Source: CAYMPW01 sp964392725
GTDB lineage: Archaea; Thermoplasmatota; Thermoplasmata; Methanomassiliicoccales; Methanomethylophilaceae
NCBI GenBank assembly: GCA_964392725.1
Contig: CAYMPW010000007.1
Coordinates: forward strand, 1 to 61,639
Reading direction: 5' to 3'
DNA: 61,639 bases
Shown here piece after piece: positions 6,270-15,851 of this stretch. The position numbers and the translations under genes were made by a program. The notes under the pieces are model-generated. The model was not told where the DNA came from. It did no database searches and was given only the letters and a program-made list of their open reading frames with translations. Position 1 is the stretch's first letter. The number at the start of each line of letters is the position of its first letter.

Positions 6270-7715
6270 TTATTGTGCTTCCTGATCGCGGACTTTCTTG
6301 TCCTTGAGAGACATGGAAACCATGAACGCCAAAAGTGCAAACACACATGCAACAAAGAATGCGGGTTTGAAACCTGACATCATCCAACTCATATCTCCGG
6401 GAATAATAATTGCTGGAACAACAATCATTGCTGCGAATATTGTTTCCAATATTGCAACACCTGCGGTACTTCCTGCTTGTCTGAATGTGTTGATAATACC
6501 GGAAATTTCTCCGCTCTCTTCTGGTTTTGCGAATCCCATTGCAAGATTTGTAGATGATACCAATGCGGTACCTACTCCGGCACCCATTACAAACAGAGCC
6601 AAAAGAACAAACCACAATCCTGTATCGGGAGTAAACATAGTCATCATAAAGAATCCTATTGCGGTGACAATACAACCAACGGATATCATTCTGTTGTTTA
6701 TTCCCGTGCGATCGGATATTTTTCCTACTGTAGGTCCGACAACCATCATTCCGATTGAATTTGCAATTAAAATCAAACCCATTTCGATTGTGTTGTATCC
6801 CTGTCCATATTGCAGGAAGTATGGCAGAAGAAGATATGTTCCGGCCATTCCTGCGAACAATAATACCGCAACCATATTCGCACCTATGATATCACGTATC
6901 GACATCAAACGGGGAGAAATCAAAGGATTGGTGTTTCTCTGTTCCCACCAAACAAGAATTCCGGCAGAAACAAGGACAAGGACAATCAAAGTTGTACCTG
7001 TTGTGGACATCCAACCGATATCGGATCCCGTGTTAAGGTAGTAAATCAAAGAGAACATCATTACAACCATCAGAATTACACCGACGATATCGAGTTTTTG
7101 TTCCGGTTTGAGTACTTCCACATCCTTGGGGAAAGAATACAAAGTCATAATAACACACAAAATACCAATGGGTATATTGATAAAGAAGATGAAAGACCAA
7201 TGGAAACTGCAGAGCAATCCTCCCAAAGCGGGACCGAATGCTGTACCTGCGGATGCCGCTAAAGTGATTATTCCGACGGCGACACCTCTGCTTTTTGGAA
7301 GATAGATTGGAACGAGGGCCAAACTCATAGACATGAGCATACCCGCACCCAAACCCTGCAAAACTCTTGCAACAATCATTGTTTCGAGACTCATTCCGTT
7401 AAACGTACTTCCGAGTCCGATCCATAAAGAACATGCCGTAAAAACGATTACACCAGTTAAAAATATTTTTTTATATCCAACTTTGGAACCTAATTTTCCC
7501 CACAAAAGAATGAAACAACATAATGCCAAAGTATATCCCAAAAGAATCCAAGATATATCGCCTGTATTTCCCTCGTGAGCAAATTCGGCTGCGATCGTAG
7601 GTAATGCAACGGCAATAATCGTGGCATCCAATGCAGCCATAAAAGTTCCCGTAATTATGGAAATCAGCACTAGCTTATCTTTAGCTGGCATGCTTTCCTT
7701 TTTATTTTCATCCAT
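6270..7715 (-). CDS. MFS drug exporter, DHA2 (EmrB/QacA) type
   Basis: 481 residues with about 14 hydrophobic segments. The start (ISIITGTFMAALDATIIAVA) is the family's TM1 motif D1, the RVLQGLGAG stretch is motif B, and GPALGGLLCSFHWSFIFFIN matches motif C with its antiporter glycines. It probably exports drugs or amphipathic compounds by proton antiport; the substrate cannot be predicted. A good ribosome-binding site (aggag) precedes the ATG. Upstream on its strand is an AT-rich self-complementary stretch (7740-7756) that could bind a local regulator. Confidence 0.85.
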   Translation of the reverse strand: MDENKKESMPAKDKLVLISIITGTFMAALDATIIAVALPTIAAEFAHEGNTGDISWILLGYTLALCCFILLWGKLGSKVGYKKIFLTGVIVFTACSLWIGLGSTFNGMSLETMIVARVLQGLGAGMLMSMSLALVPIYLPKSRGVAVGIITLAASAGTAFGPALGGLLCSFHWSFIFFINIPIGILCVIMTLYSFPKDVEVLKPEQKLDIVGVILMVVMMFSLIYYLNTGSDIGWMSTTGTTLIVLVLVSAGILVWWEQRNTNPLISPRLMSIRDIIGANMVAVLLFAGMAGTYLLLPYFLQYGQGYNTIEMGLILIANSIGMMVVGPTVGKISDRTGINNRMISVGCIVTAIGFFMMTMFTPDTGLWFVLLALFVMGAGVGTALVSSTNLAMGFAKPEESGEISGIINTFRQAGSTAGVAILETIFAAMIVVPAIIIPGDMSWMMSGFKPAFFVACVFALLAFMVSMSLKDKKVRDQEAQ

Positions 7716-7738
7716 GTGTAAATCTCCTGGTATGTGTA

Positions 7739-7936
7739 TTAATTAATTAATTAAGTTACAACTTATTCCAAATACGAAATATCATTTGAGTTTAGAAACT
7801 ATGCGGTATGGATACAACATAAAAGATAGAAAATAATACTAATTTTAGAAAAAATCCATATTTTTTAATGAATATGGATGTTAACCGACCAATCGTATTA
7901 TAACAATCTTTTTACATACCTGTTCCAGGTATTCAA
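7739..7936. promoter_or_regulatory. Divergent promoter region, MFS and symporter
   Basis: This 220-bp gap holds no gene. Visible features: a ttaattaattaattaa self-complementary run (7740-7756) near the MFS start, an inverted repeat tccatatt-N8-aatatgga (7855-7878), a TATA-like tattataa at 7897-7904, and an inverted repeat acctg-ttc-caggt (7918-7930) just before the symporter ATG at 7937. The last is near the expected transcription start, so it could be an operator. Confidence 0.4.
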
Positions 7937-9463
7937 ATGAATGATCAAATTGTCATCCTAGTGGGGTTCGCAATATACTTCACTATAATGATGGGTATCG
8001 GATACTACTTCTATAAGAAATCCAAAAATATGTCGGATTATCTTCTAGGTGGACGTACTCTTGGCCCCTATGTGTCTGCATTGTCGGCACAGGCTTCTGA
8101 TATGAGTGGTTGGTTGCTTCTCGGACTTCCCGGTTCTATTTATGCGGGCGGTCTTGGAGGAGTATGGGTTGGAATCGGTTTAGCAATCGGATCTTATCTC
8201 GCTTGGCTTATCGTTGCCAAACGTATAAGGGTCTACTCCAAAAAAGCCGGAGACTCGATTACACTTTCAGAATTTTTTTCCAATCGTTTCAAAGACACAA
8301 AAGGTCTTTTAAGAACAGTTAGCGCCATTATTATTCTTGTTGTCTTTACCGTTTACGTCGCATCCGGTTTTGTTGCCGGTGGAAACGTATTCATGGCTAT
8401 TTTTGACGGAGTGGATTATACCGCTGCAATGCTTATCGGTGCTGCAGTTATTGTTGTATATACCTTCCTTGGTGGTTTCAAAGCTGTTTGTTGGACCGAT
8501 TTCCTTCAGGGCATGCTCATGCTCGTGGCAATCGTTATCGTTCCACTTGCAGCAATCGGAGAACTCGGAGGATGGGATAACGTCAGTGGAATTTTGAACG
8601 ATGTCGGAAAAGATTTTCTTAATATCTTCTACTTAAATGGAGAACCTTTGGCAGGCATCGCCATTATTTCATCACTCGCATGGGGTCTTGGATACTTTGG
8701 TATGCCTCATATCATTGTTCGTTATATGGCCATTGAAAAACCAAATGATATCAAAGTCGCACGCCGCATTAGTTTGCTTTGGATTACAATCGCACTTACT
8801 TTTGCATGCCTCATGGGACTTGTTGCAAGAGCATACAATGGAGACATTGCAAACCCCGAAACAGCATTCATTGTTTTAGTCGGAGCAATGTTCGCCCCGA
8901 TTATTATGGGTATTTTGTATTCCGCACTTATGGCAGCAATTATGAGTACCGCAGATTCGCAGCTCTTGGTTGTTTCATCAGCAGTCGTTAACGATATTTA
9001 CAGCAAATATACAAGCAAAGACCTCAGCGAAAACCAGCTTATGTGGATTTCCAGAGGAATTGTTGTTGTAGTTGCAGTCATCGCTGCATTACTCGCATTG
9101 GATTCCAACGGAAGCATCATGAGTCTCGTATCATACGCATGGGCAGGATTCGGTGCCGCTTTCGGACCTATTGTTTTGCTCTCTTTGTTCTGGAGACGCT
9201 TCAACAACAAGGGTGCTGTTGCAGGTATGATTGTAGGTTTCGTTACAATCGTCTTGTGGAATACATTCCTTGTCAGCGGCGGAATTATTGGATCTGGAAG
9301 TTTGTGCTTGTACAACACAGGTATTTACGAACTCCTTCCAGGATTCATATTTGCTATGATCACAGCAATTGTCGTCAGTCTCCTTACTGAAGAACCTTCA
9401 CAGGAAGTCTACGACGAATTCGATGCTGTAGAAGCAGAACTCGAACAGCTTAAAGCTGAATAA
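7937..9463 (+). CDS. putP: Sodium/solute symporter, PutP-like (SSS family)
   Basis: 508 residues with about 13 membrane helices. The family signature is clear: YFYKKSKNMSDYLLGGRTLG after TM1, then SAQASDMSGWLLLGLPG, with the unwound TM1 and Na+ site Ala/Ser residues, and STADSQLLVVSS in TM8, which carries the second Na+-site Ser/Thr. Closest to proline permeases (PutP), but proline specificity is inferred, and other amino acids or compatible solutes are possible. Transcribed alone, with a strong hairpin after it. Confidence 0.85.
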   Translation: MNDQIVILVGFAIYFTIMMGIGYYFYKKSKNMSDYLLGGRTLGPYVSALSAQASDMSGWLLLGLPGSIYAGGLGGVWVGIGLAIGSYLAWLIVAKRIRVYSKKAGDSITLSEFFSNRFKDTKGLLRTVSAIIILVVFTVYVASGFVAGGNVFMAIFDGVDYTAAMLIGAAVIVVYTFLGGFKAVCWTDFLQGMLMLVAIVIVPLAAIGELGGWDNVSGILNDVGKDFLNIFYLNGEPLAGIAIISSLAWGLGYFGMPHIIVRYMAIEKPNDIKVARRISLLWITIALTFACLMGLVARAYNGDIANPETAFIVLVGAMFAPIIMGILYSALMAAIMSTADSQLLVVSSAVVNDIYSKYTSKDLSENQLMWISRGIVVVVAVIAALLALDSNGSIMSLVSYAWAGFGAAFGPIVLLSLFWRRFNNKGAVAGMIVGFVTIVLWNTFLVSGGIIGSGSLCLYNTGIYELLPGFIFAMITAIVVSLLTEEPSQEVYDEFDAVEAELEQLKAE

Positions 9464-9474
9464 ACTTGAATTAT

Positions 9475-9494
9475 GGACCGCTTTCGGGCGGTCC
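9475..9494 (+). terminator. Hairpin terminator after symporter
   Basis: Perfect 7-bp stem ggaccgc / gcggtcc with a 6-nt loop, starting 12 bp after the symporter stop and followed by a T-rich tract (tctatttttattt). Confidence 0.7.
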
Positions 9495-9556
9495 AGTCTA
9501 TTTTTATTTGTATTTATTCACATACCCTATTTGTACTAGGTAACATATTCAAGGTT

Positions 9557-9841
9557 ATGGTCAGCAAAGTAAACGCGGCTCATATTCTTGTTAAAGACAA
9601 GAAAACAGCAGAAGATCTTCTTCAGAAAATGAAGGTCGGTGCCAAATTCTCCGATCTAGCTAAGAAAAATTCAATTTGTCCCTCCGGTAAAGCCGGTGGA
9701 GATCTTGGATGGTTCGGACCCGGACAGATGGTTCCCGAATTCGAAAAAGCAGCCTTTGATGGTGCAAAAGGTGCCATTGTCGGTCCTGTAAGAACCAACT
9801 TCGGATACCACTTGATTTTTATCAAAGATAAAAAAGATTAA
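9557..9841 (+). CDS. Parvulin-type peptidyl-prolyl isomerase
   Basis: 94 residues from the ATG at 9557. An upstream in-frame ATG at 9473 lies within the preceding terminator and would add a sequence unlike the family, so it is rejected. The protein is a bare rotamase domain: AAHILVKDKKTAEDLL at the start, GGDLGWFGPGQMVPEFEKA in the middle, and FGYHLIFIKDK at the end, with the active-site His residues in HIL and YHL. This matches single-domain archaeal parvulins (NmPin-like), which are cytoplasmic. It presumably catalyses cis-trans isomerisation of peptidyl-prolyl bonds. Confidence 0.92.
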   Translation: MVSKVNAAHILVKDKKTAEDLLQKMKVGAKFSDLAKKNSICPSGKAGGDLGWFGPGQMVPEFEKAAFDGAKGAIVGPVRTNFGYHLIFIKDKKD

Positions 9842-9851
9842 ACAGTTTTAA

Positions 9852-9873
9852 TCCGGCCTCTGTCACGAGGTCG
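9852..9873. terminator. Bidirectional hairpin
   Basis: Stem ccggcctc / gaggtcgg (one G-T wobble) between the converging parvulin gene and the Cys-rich gene at 9877. Confidence 0.55.
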
Positions 9874-9876
9874 GAA

Positions 9877-10197
9877 TTATTCTATTTCTATTGTTACGTT
9901 TCTCTTTAGACCCAAATCTCCTGCGACTTCTACAGCTTTCATTACTCCGCAGGGAACGGGACATGCCGCATGAGGAAGCGTTCTGCTTGCCCATTTGTAT
10001 ATTTCCGTTTCGCACATTTCTGCTTCAACTTCGGTATACGGACTGACAGGTTCCATTATCCAAGTCATACGCAAAACATCGGGACAATCACTTTCGATTG
10101 ATAGTTCGATTAAACCCATATCATTCTCTTTCGCATGGATTGTGGTAATCCTTTTACAGACTCCCGCATCCACTTTAACAGTACATTCCTTACCCAT
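9877..10197 (-). CDS. Conserved cysteine-containing small protein, unknown
   Basis: 106 residues, cytoplasmic, six cysteines (positions 5, 14, 38, 61, 79 and 83), the last two as CPVPC. A conserved-looking middle (ELSIESDCPDVLRMTW) and end (HAACPVPCGVMKAVEVAGDL) suggest a compact alpha/beta fold with a possible metal or iron-sulfur site. I have no reliable family name. It is transcribed alone and divergently from the aminopeptidase gene. Confidence 0.65.
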   Translation of the reverse strand: MGKECTVKVDAGVCKRITTIHAKENDMGLIELSIESDCPDVLRMTWIMEPVSPYTEVEAEMCETEIYKWASRTLPHAACPVPCGVMKAVEVAGDLGLKRNVTIEIE

Positions 10198-10323
10198 AGA
10201 AAAAATATGGATGTTTGGATTTATAATAACGTCTTTTCGTGAAAACTTAAACGGATATTAACGTGCCTTAAATTCCAATTAAACATAGCAAAACGTAAAG
10301 TATATCTCCACTCATTAACGCTC

Positions 10324-11727
10324 ATGGAGAAAAGCGAAGGAGAACAGCTTCAAGAAAAGCTCTTCATGAAAAACAAGAACCTCGGAGAGGATGATCCTAA
10401 ATTCCTCGAAGAAGCGATTGAGTTCTGTGAGGATTACAAAACATTCCTTACATACAAAACCGAACGCGAAGTGGTTGACAATATTATTCCCCGTTTGGAA
10501 GAAAACGGATATAAGAAATTCGTAAGGGGAACTAAATATTCCCCCGGTGCGAAAGTTTACTTCTGCAACCGTGGAAAAGGACTTATTATGGTTACAGTTG
10601 GAAAGAAATCTGTAGCTGAAGGACTCCGTATGTCTGTAAGTCACATTGACAGCCCCAGACTTGATTTCAAACCTAATCCTTTCTTTGAAGATACCAATAT
10701 GGCTTTCTTCAAAACACACTATTACGGCGGTATCAAGAAATATCAGTGGTCCGCAATCCCTCTCGCTCTCCGCGGAGTTGTAATGCTCAAAGGCGGAAAG
10801 AAAGTTAACGTTAACATAGGAGAAGACCCCGCAGATCCTTCATTCTGTATAACAGATCTTCTTCCACACCTTGGAAGAGAACAGATGAAGAAACCTGCAT
10901 CAGAAGTAATTACAGGAGAACAACTCAATATCCTCCTCGGATGCTGGCCATACAACGATGAAAAGGTTTCTGAAAAAGTTAAACTCAACATCGCAAAGAT
11001 TCTCTTTGAAAAATACGGAATCACGGAAATCGATTTCCAGTCTTCGGAACTTTGTGCAGTCCCTGCATTTGCTCCCAGAGATATGGGATTCGACCGTTCA
11101 ATGGTTGCAGCATACGGACAAGATGACAGTGTTTGCGCATATGCAAGTCTCATTGCCGAACTTGATACAAAAGATCCTGAGTACACAACAGTCACGGTAT
11201 TTGCGGATAAAGAAGAAACCGGTTCCGATGGAAATACCGGTTCCGCATCAACTGCAATGAGAGATTTCATAGAGGACTTTGTTTCCGCATATGGATGTGA
11301 AGTGCGTCATGTATTCGAGAGATCCGTGTGTCTTTCTGCAGATGTTAATGCAGCATATGACCCTGCATGGGGCGAAGTTTACGAAAGAAACAACGCTTCA
11401 TACCTCAACAAAGGTGCGGTTGTTGCCAAATACGGAGGCGGCGGAGGAAAATATTCCACCAGCGATGCTTCAGCTGAAACCATGAGTTTCATACGTACGA
11501 TTCTTGAAGAAGCCAACATTGTTTGGCAGGTTGGAGAACTCGGTAAAATCGATGCAGGCGGAGGAGGAACAATTGCTATGTTCTTCGCCAACGACAATAT
11601 CGATACCGTGGATATTGGTGTTCCTGTGCTTTCTATGCACTCACCATATGAAGTTACATCCAAAGCGGATGTTCTTATGTTGTATCGTGCGGTTTATGCT
11701 TTCTTTAACAGCAACAAATCCAAGTAA
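10324..11727 (+). CDS. M18 family aminopeptidase (aspartyl aminopeptidase-like)
   Basis: 467 residues, the usual length of family M18. Diagnostic stretches: SVSHIDSPRLDFKPNP with the first metal-binding His, GRGKGLIMVTVGKK, FADKEETGSDGNTGS with the catalytic and metal-binding Glu residues, and VLSMHSPYEVTSKAD with the C-terminal metal-binding His. M18 enzymes are cytoplasmic zinc or cobalt metallo-aminopeptidases forming dodecamers; this one would recycle peptides with N-terminal acidic or neutral residues. A TATA-like sequence (agtatat) near 10298 is about 25 nt from the ATG. Confidence 0.92.
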   Translation: MEKSEGEQLQEKLFMKNKNLGEDDPKFLEEAIEFCEDYKTFLTYKTEREVVDNIIPRLEENGYKKFVRGTKYSPGAKVYFCNRGKGLIMVTVGKKSVAEGLRMSVSHIDSPRLDFKPNPFFEDTNMAFFKTHYYGGIKKYQWSAIPLALRGVVMLKGGKKVNVNIGEDPADPSFCITDLLPHLGREQMKKPASEVITGEQLNILLGCWPYNDEKVSEKVKLNIAKILFEKYGITEIDFQSSELCAVPAFAPRDMGFDRSMVAAYGQDDSVCAYASLIAELDTKDPEYTTVTVFADKEETGSDGNTGSASTAMRDFIEDFVSAYGCEVRHVFERSVCLSADVNAAYDPAWGEVYERNNASYLNKGAVVAKYGGGGGKYSTSDASAETMSFIRTILEEANIVWQVGELGKIDAGGGGTIAMFFANDNIDTVDIGVPVLSMHSPYEVTSKADVLMLYRAVYAFFNSNKSK

Positions 11728-11734
11728 ACCCAAA

Positions 11735-11758
11735 TCCGGCTGTGCTCTGGCACAGTCG
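11735..11758 (+). terminator. Hairpin after aminopeptidase
   Basis: Stem ccggctgtgc / gcacagtcgg with a 4-nt loop and one wobble pair, followed by acctattttta. Confidence 0.65.
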
Positions 11759-11793
11759 GACCTATTTTTATAGTACAAATCAATTATCCGATT

Positions 11794-11988
11794 ATGGATA
11801 CCCGTACCCGTTATATCATCGTAATAGCAATGACTGTAGGATTCTTAGGCGGAATCTCAATGATGATGTATCTGTCTTCTGGAAACACACTTCCGGAGTT
11901 TGCAATCTATGCAATAATTGGAATAATGGTACTTTTCCTTGCTGTTTTAATATACGCAGCGATTAAAATCCGTAAAGAAAATTTGTAA
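11794..11988 (+). CDS. Small two-TM membrane protein
   Basis: 64 residues with two hydrophobic helices (about 8-28 and 36-58), separated by a short polar loop and ending in a positively charged tail. No family recognised. It lies 21 bp before the nicotinate phosphoribosyltransferase gene and shares its transcript, but a link in function is not evident. Confidence 0.6.
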   Translation: MDTRTRYIIVIAMTVGFLGGISMMMYLSSGNTLPEFAIYAIIGIMVLFLAVLIYAAIKIRKENL

Positions 11989-12009
11989 GAATATATTGAA
12001 GGTATACAA

Positions 12010-13443
12010 ATGAATGATGAAGACCAGGCACTTTTGTGTGATTATTACGAATACACCATGGGAAACGGATACATGGAATGCGGAATGGATGATTTAATTG
12101 TCTATTTTGATGTGTTCTTCCGTAAAGTTCCCGATAATGGTGGTTTTGCAATCGCTGCAGGTCTTGAACAGTTCGTAAATTATCTTAAAAATCGTAAATT
12201 TACAGATTCGGATATTGAATTCCTTCGTTCAAAAGGAATCTTTGGAGAAAAATTCTTATCTTTTCTTAAAAATTTCCATTTTACGGGAGATGTTTATGCA
12301 GTTCCCGAAGGAACGCCTGTATTTCCTGGAGAACCGATTCTTACAATAAAAGCAACAGCCATAGAAGCTCAGATTCTTGAAACTTTTATTCTGCTTACCT
12401 TCAATCATCAATCTCTCATTGCAACCAAAGCAAACCGCATTGTCAGAGCTGCGAACGGAAGAACCGTAATGGAATTCGGATCCAGAAGAGCTCAAGGGAT
12501 GGATGCAGCCGTATCGGGCGCTAGATCTGCATATATCGGAGGATGCGGAGGAACCGCATGTACTGTTGCGGATAAAGAATATGGAATCCCTGCAAGCGGA
12601 ACCATGGCTCATTCTTGGGTACAAATGTTTGATAGTGAACTTGAAGCATTCAAATCATTTTGTAAACTTTATCCTGACAACGCAACCATACTTGTCGATA
12701 CATATGATACGTTAAAAAGTGGTATCCCGCATGCTATACAAGCATTCAAAGAAACTCTTCCGCCAAAAGGCCAACGTAAATGTGCCATACGTTTGGATTC
12801 CGGAGATTTTTCTTTCCTTACTCGCAAAGCAAGAGAAATGTTGGATGCGGAAGGATTCGATGATTGTAAAATTATCATATCCAATGCATTAGATGAATGG
12901 TTGATACATGATCTTTTAGACCAAGGTGCATGCATAGATGCCTTTGGTGTCGGTGACAAATTGATTACCGCACACAGCGACCCTGTGTTCGGTGGTGTTT
13001 ACAAATTGGTTGCCATAGAAAAAGAAGGGAAAATAATCCCTAAGATTAAAATTTCTGAAAATACCGGAAAGATTACAACCCCTCACTTTAAAAAAGTATA
13101 CAGAATATTTGACAAAGACGGAAAGGCTATGGCAGATCTCATTTGTATTCATGATGAAACTATCGATAAAACAAAACCATTGGATTTGTTTGATCCTGAA
13201 GCAACATGGAAAAAGAAAACAATCGTTGATTATACTGTAAAAGAATTACTTGTTCCGATTTTTAAAGATGGAGTCTGTGTGTATGATTCTCCATCTTTGG
13301 AAGAAATAAAACAATACTGTTCCGAACAGGTTGATACTCTTTGGGATGAGGTTAAAAGATTCTCTAACCCTCATACATATCATGTGGATCTTTCAGAAAA
13401 ACTTTGGAAAGTCAAAAATGATTTGATTACCAAACCTGAATGA
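12010..13443 (+). CDS. pncB: Nicotinate phosphoribosyltransferase
   Basis: 477 residues. Converts nicotinate and PRPP to nicotinate mononucleotide, the Preiss-Handler salvage entry to NAD. Recognisable stretches: YYEYTMGNGYM near the start, MEFGSRRAQGMDAAVSGARS, GTMAHSWVQMF with the catalytic His whose phosphorylation couples ATP hydrolysis in this family, and RLDSGDFSFL in the PRPP-binding half. The length and the C-terminal extension fit the longer archaeal/clostridial form. The stop is immediately followed by the convergent DUF998 gene with no gap. Confidence 0.93.
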   Translation: MNDEDQALLCDYYEYTMGNGYMECGMDDLIVYFDVFFRKVPDNGGFAIAAGLEQFVNYLKNRKFTDSDIEFLRSKGIFGEKFLSFLKNFHFTGDVYAVPEGTPVFPGEPILTIKATAIEAQILETFILLTFNHQSLIATKANRIVRAANGRTVMEFGSRRAQGMDAAVSGARSAYIGGCGGTACTVADKEYGIPASGTMAHSWVQMFDSELEAFKSFCKLYPDNATILVDTYDTLKSGIPHAIQAFKETLPPKGQRKCAIRLDSGDFSFLTRKAREMLDAEGFDDCKIIISNALDEWLIHDLLDQGACIDAFGVGDKLITAHSDPVFGGVYKLVAIEKEGKIIPKIKISENTGKITTPHFKKVYRIFDKDGKAMADLICIHDETIDKTKPLDLFDPEATWKKKTIVDYTVKELLVPIFKDGVCVYDSPSLEEIKQYCSEQVDTLWDEVKRFSNPHTYHVDLSEKLWKVKNDLITKPE

Positions 13444-14067
13444 TTATCCCAATTCAAACATGGAACGAATATCAATTGAACCAAAATAGTATTTCCATTC
13501 TCCAAAACAAAGGAATATAATCCATACTAACAAAAGGATAAGGATTAAACCCTCTGTGAATTCGAATGATGTAAATGCAAGTGAGGATACTGAAAGTAAT
13601 CCCGCTAACACAATTATTGCGGACATGTATTTTCTTTCTGTTTTGTAATAATATATAACGGATATTGCCGCACCGATTCCCGCTGCACTAAACATCATAT
13701 CTGCGAATATATCATGGATTGGACGATTGATTTCAGAAATCATCCCAAGGAAGATTGTTCCGACTCCTGCGATAAACATGCAGATAAAAATAGCCCTTGT
13801 CAATACTCTTGGAGATTTAATAACAATTGGAACCGCGCTGAATGTTAACAGAAATCCTGTTATGATGCAACCGATACAGAAAATGTATCTCGAACATGTT
13901 TCAGAAATTCCCATGTCGCTGATGATATCTTCTCCGAAGACCCAACTCGGATCGAAAATCATTCCAAGCGCCCACGCAACCAAAAAAGTTGCACCTCCGA
14001 GGGCACCGCAAAATAAAGAAAACTTAAACAGAGAATCGCTAACTTCCATTCTTTCCAATGATTTCAC
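13444..14067 (-). CDS. DUF998-type membrane protein
   Basis: 207 residues with six predicted membrane helices. The start (FCGALGGATFLVAWALGMIF), followed by ISDMGISETCSRYIF, matches the DUF998 layout, where a conserved ISELG/ISDMG-like motif follows TM1. Function of the family is unknown. It overlaps the 3' end of the DUF1846 gene by 4 bp (ATGA), so the two form an operon. Confidence 0.7.
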   Translation of the reverse strand: MKSLERMEVSDSLFKFSLFCGALGGATFLVAWALGMIFDPSWVFGEDIISDMGISETCSRYIFCIGCIITGFLLTFSAVPIVIKSPRVLTRAIFICMFIAGVGTIFLGMISEINRPIHDIFADMMFSAAGIGAAISVIYYYKTERKYMSAIIVLAGLLSVSSLAFTSFEFTEGLILILLLVWIIFLCFGEWKYYFGSIDIRSMFELG

Positions 14068-15563
14068 CTATGTTGTTGATTATGATACAAACACTTAGTC
14101 TGGAACTTCGGTTCGCAGGTGACATTTACACCAAGTTTAAAGAATATTGCATCGTCCACGGATGATAATATGGCGGATGCGTGAGCTTCACATCCAAAAA
14201 GCTTTGGAATTTCTTTAATGGCCCTCTCTGCCAAATCATCTGTTGTTGCACTGATTGACAATGCCAATAATGTTTCGTCTGCGTGAAGACGTGGATTTGA
14301 ATTGCCCAAATATGTAGTCTTCATTTCTCTTACAGGTTCTAAAACCAAAGGAGAAATTAAGAATACGGAATCAGGAATGCCTGCCAAATGTTTTAATGCG
14401 TTAAGAATCACAGCAGATGATGCTCCCAACAAAGGTGAAGACTTACCGGTGATTATTGTACCATCGTGTAATTCCAATGCAACTACAGCGACTCCCTCTT
14501 CTTCAGATTTTGTTAATGCGGCTGATACAGCAGGGCGATCGGCAGATGTCAATTTTGCCTGTTTCATCAACAATTCCATTTTGTATACTGATTCGTCATC
14601 TGCAAACTCAAGCCTGCGTTCACGAAGTACATTGTAATAACGACGAATAATTTCTTGGTTTGCTGCATTGCGAACAACCTCATCGTTCACAACACAATAA
14701 CCTGCCATATTCACACCCATGTCCGTAGGTGATTTGTATGGAGATTCCCCCATAATTTTTTCAAGAATTGCGTTGAGAAGTGGAAATACTTCGATATCAC
14801 GATTGTAATTAACTGCAGAAACCTCATAAGCTTCAAGATGAAACGGATCCAACATATTTACATCGTTGAGATCTGCGGTTGCCGCCTCATATGCGAGATT
14901 AACGGGATGTTTAAGAGGAAGATTCCAAACTGGAAATGTTTCAAACTTTGCATATCCCGAATCGATTCCCATACGACTCTCATGATACATTTGAGACAAA
15001 CACGTAGCCATTTTTCCGCTTCCGGGGCCGGGTGCCGTAACAACAACCAAAGAACGTTTGGTTTCAATATATTCATTTTTTCCATATCCCTCTTCACTTA
15101 CAATAAGTGGAATATTCGAAGGATATCCTTCTATCGAATAATGCTTGTAAACTTTGATACCTTGTGATGTTAAACTATCTCTAAATTTGTCCGCTGCGGG
15201 TTGGGATGCATATTGTGTCAAAACAACCGAACCTACATACATCCCCTTGTCGCGGAATGCATCGATCAATCTGAGAACTTCCATATCATATGTTATTCCC
15301 AAGTCTCCACGAAGTTTATTTTTCTCGATGTCCCACGAACTGATTACGATTAAAATCTCAGCTTCATCTTTCAGCTTAACCAACATATTTAGTTTACTAT
15401 CGGGACGGAATCCTGGAAATACGCGTGACGCGTGATTATCATCAAAAAGCTTGCCGCCGAACTCCAGATATAGCTTGCCGCCGAACATGTCTATGCGTTC
15501 ATGGATATGCTCGGATTGGAGCTTCAGGTATTTGTCGTTATCAAATCCAACTTTCGACTGCAC
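14064..15563 (-). CDS. DUF1846 family protein
   Basis: 499 residues, the typical length. The family signature is the N-terminal GFDNDKYLKLQSEHI and FGGKLFDDNHASRVFPGFRP. A P-loop-like segment TAPGPGSGKMATCLSQ (about residues 176-191) suggests nucleotide binding. The family is found in many Firmicutes and some archaea. A structure from Streptococcus is known, but the activity, as far as I know, is not. Cytoplasmic. Leads an operon with the DUF998 membrane protein. Confidence 0.9.
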   Translation of the reverse strand: MQSKVGFDNDKYLKLQSEHIHERIDMFGGKLYLEFGGKLFDDNHASRVFPGFRPDSKLNMLVKLKDEAEILIVISSWDIEKNKLRGDLGITYDMEVLRLIDAFRDKGMYVGSVVLTQYASQPAADKFRDSLTSQGIKVYKHYSIEGYPSNIPLIVSEEGYGKNEYIETKRSLVVVTAPGPGSGKMATCLSQMYHESRMGIDSGYAKFETFPVWNLPLKHPVNLAYEAATADLNDVNMLDPFHLEAYEVSAVNYNRDIEVFPLLNAILEKIMGESPYKSPTDMGVNMAGYCVVNDEVVRNAANQEIIRRYYNVLRERRLEFADDESVYKMELLMKQAKLTSADRPAVSAALTKSEEEGVAVVALELHDGTIITGKSSPLLGASSAVILNALKHLAGIPDSVFLISPLVLEPVREMKTTYLGNSNPRLHADETLLALSISATTDDLAERAIKEIPKLFGCEAHASAILSSVDDAIFFKLGVNVTCEPKFQTKCLYHNQQHR

Positions 15564-15655
15564 ATAGAGACAAGGACAATCGACCCTATAAATTTACCCT
15601 CATATACTGTAATCTTGATATACTAAATATCCATTCTAACTTTGAGGTAATAATT

Positions 15656-15820
15656 ATGCCTAAAGTAAACGAATCAGAATGTGTCGCATGCGGAGCATGT
15701 GTAGACGTATGTCCTGAAAACGCAATCGCCTGTGATGATGTTGCAGTCATCGATGCTGAGAAATGCATCGACTGCAACGCATGTGTAGACGAATGCCCTA
15801 CATCCGCAATCACCGAGTAA
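15656..15820 (+). CDS. 2[4Fe-4S] ferredoxin
   Basis: 54 residues from the ATG at 15656, preceded by the ribosome-binding site tttgaggtaat. Two CxxCxxCxxxCP motifs (CVACGACVDVCP and CIDCNACVDECP) each bind one 4Fe-4S cluster. This is the clostridial-type low-potential electron carrier used in methanogens by hydrogenases and heterodisulfide reductase-linked enzymes; the partner is not indicated here. Longer upstream reading frames are not needed and would cross the divergent promoter. Confidence 0.95.
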   Translation: MPKVNESECVACGACVDVCPENAIACDDVAVIDAEKCIDCNACVDECPTSAITE

Positions 15821-15851
15821 TCGGATTGCCAAATATTTTAAAAAAAACAAC

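Noticed and set aside
6298..7041. 247-codon frame opposite the MFS transporter gene
   Set aside because: It is the antisense shadow of a clear membrane transporter; its composition mirrors the hydrophobic codons of the other strand.
9473..9556. Longer parvulin with an N-terminal hydrophobic extension
   Set aside because: The extension would translate through the terminator hairpin of the preceding gene; the ATG at 9557 begins exactly at the conserved domain.
15425..15655. Longer ferredoxin frame starting inside the DUF1846 promoter region
   Set aside because: The 54-residue protein from 15656 has a proper ribosome-binding site and standard ferredoxin length.
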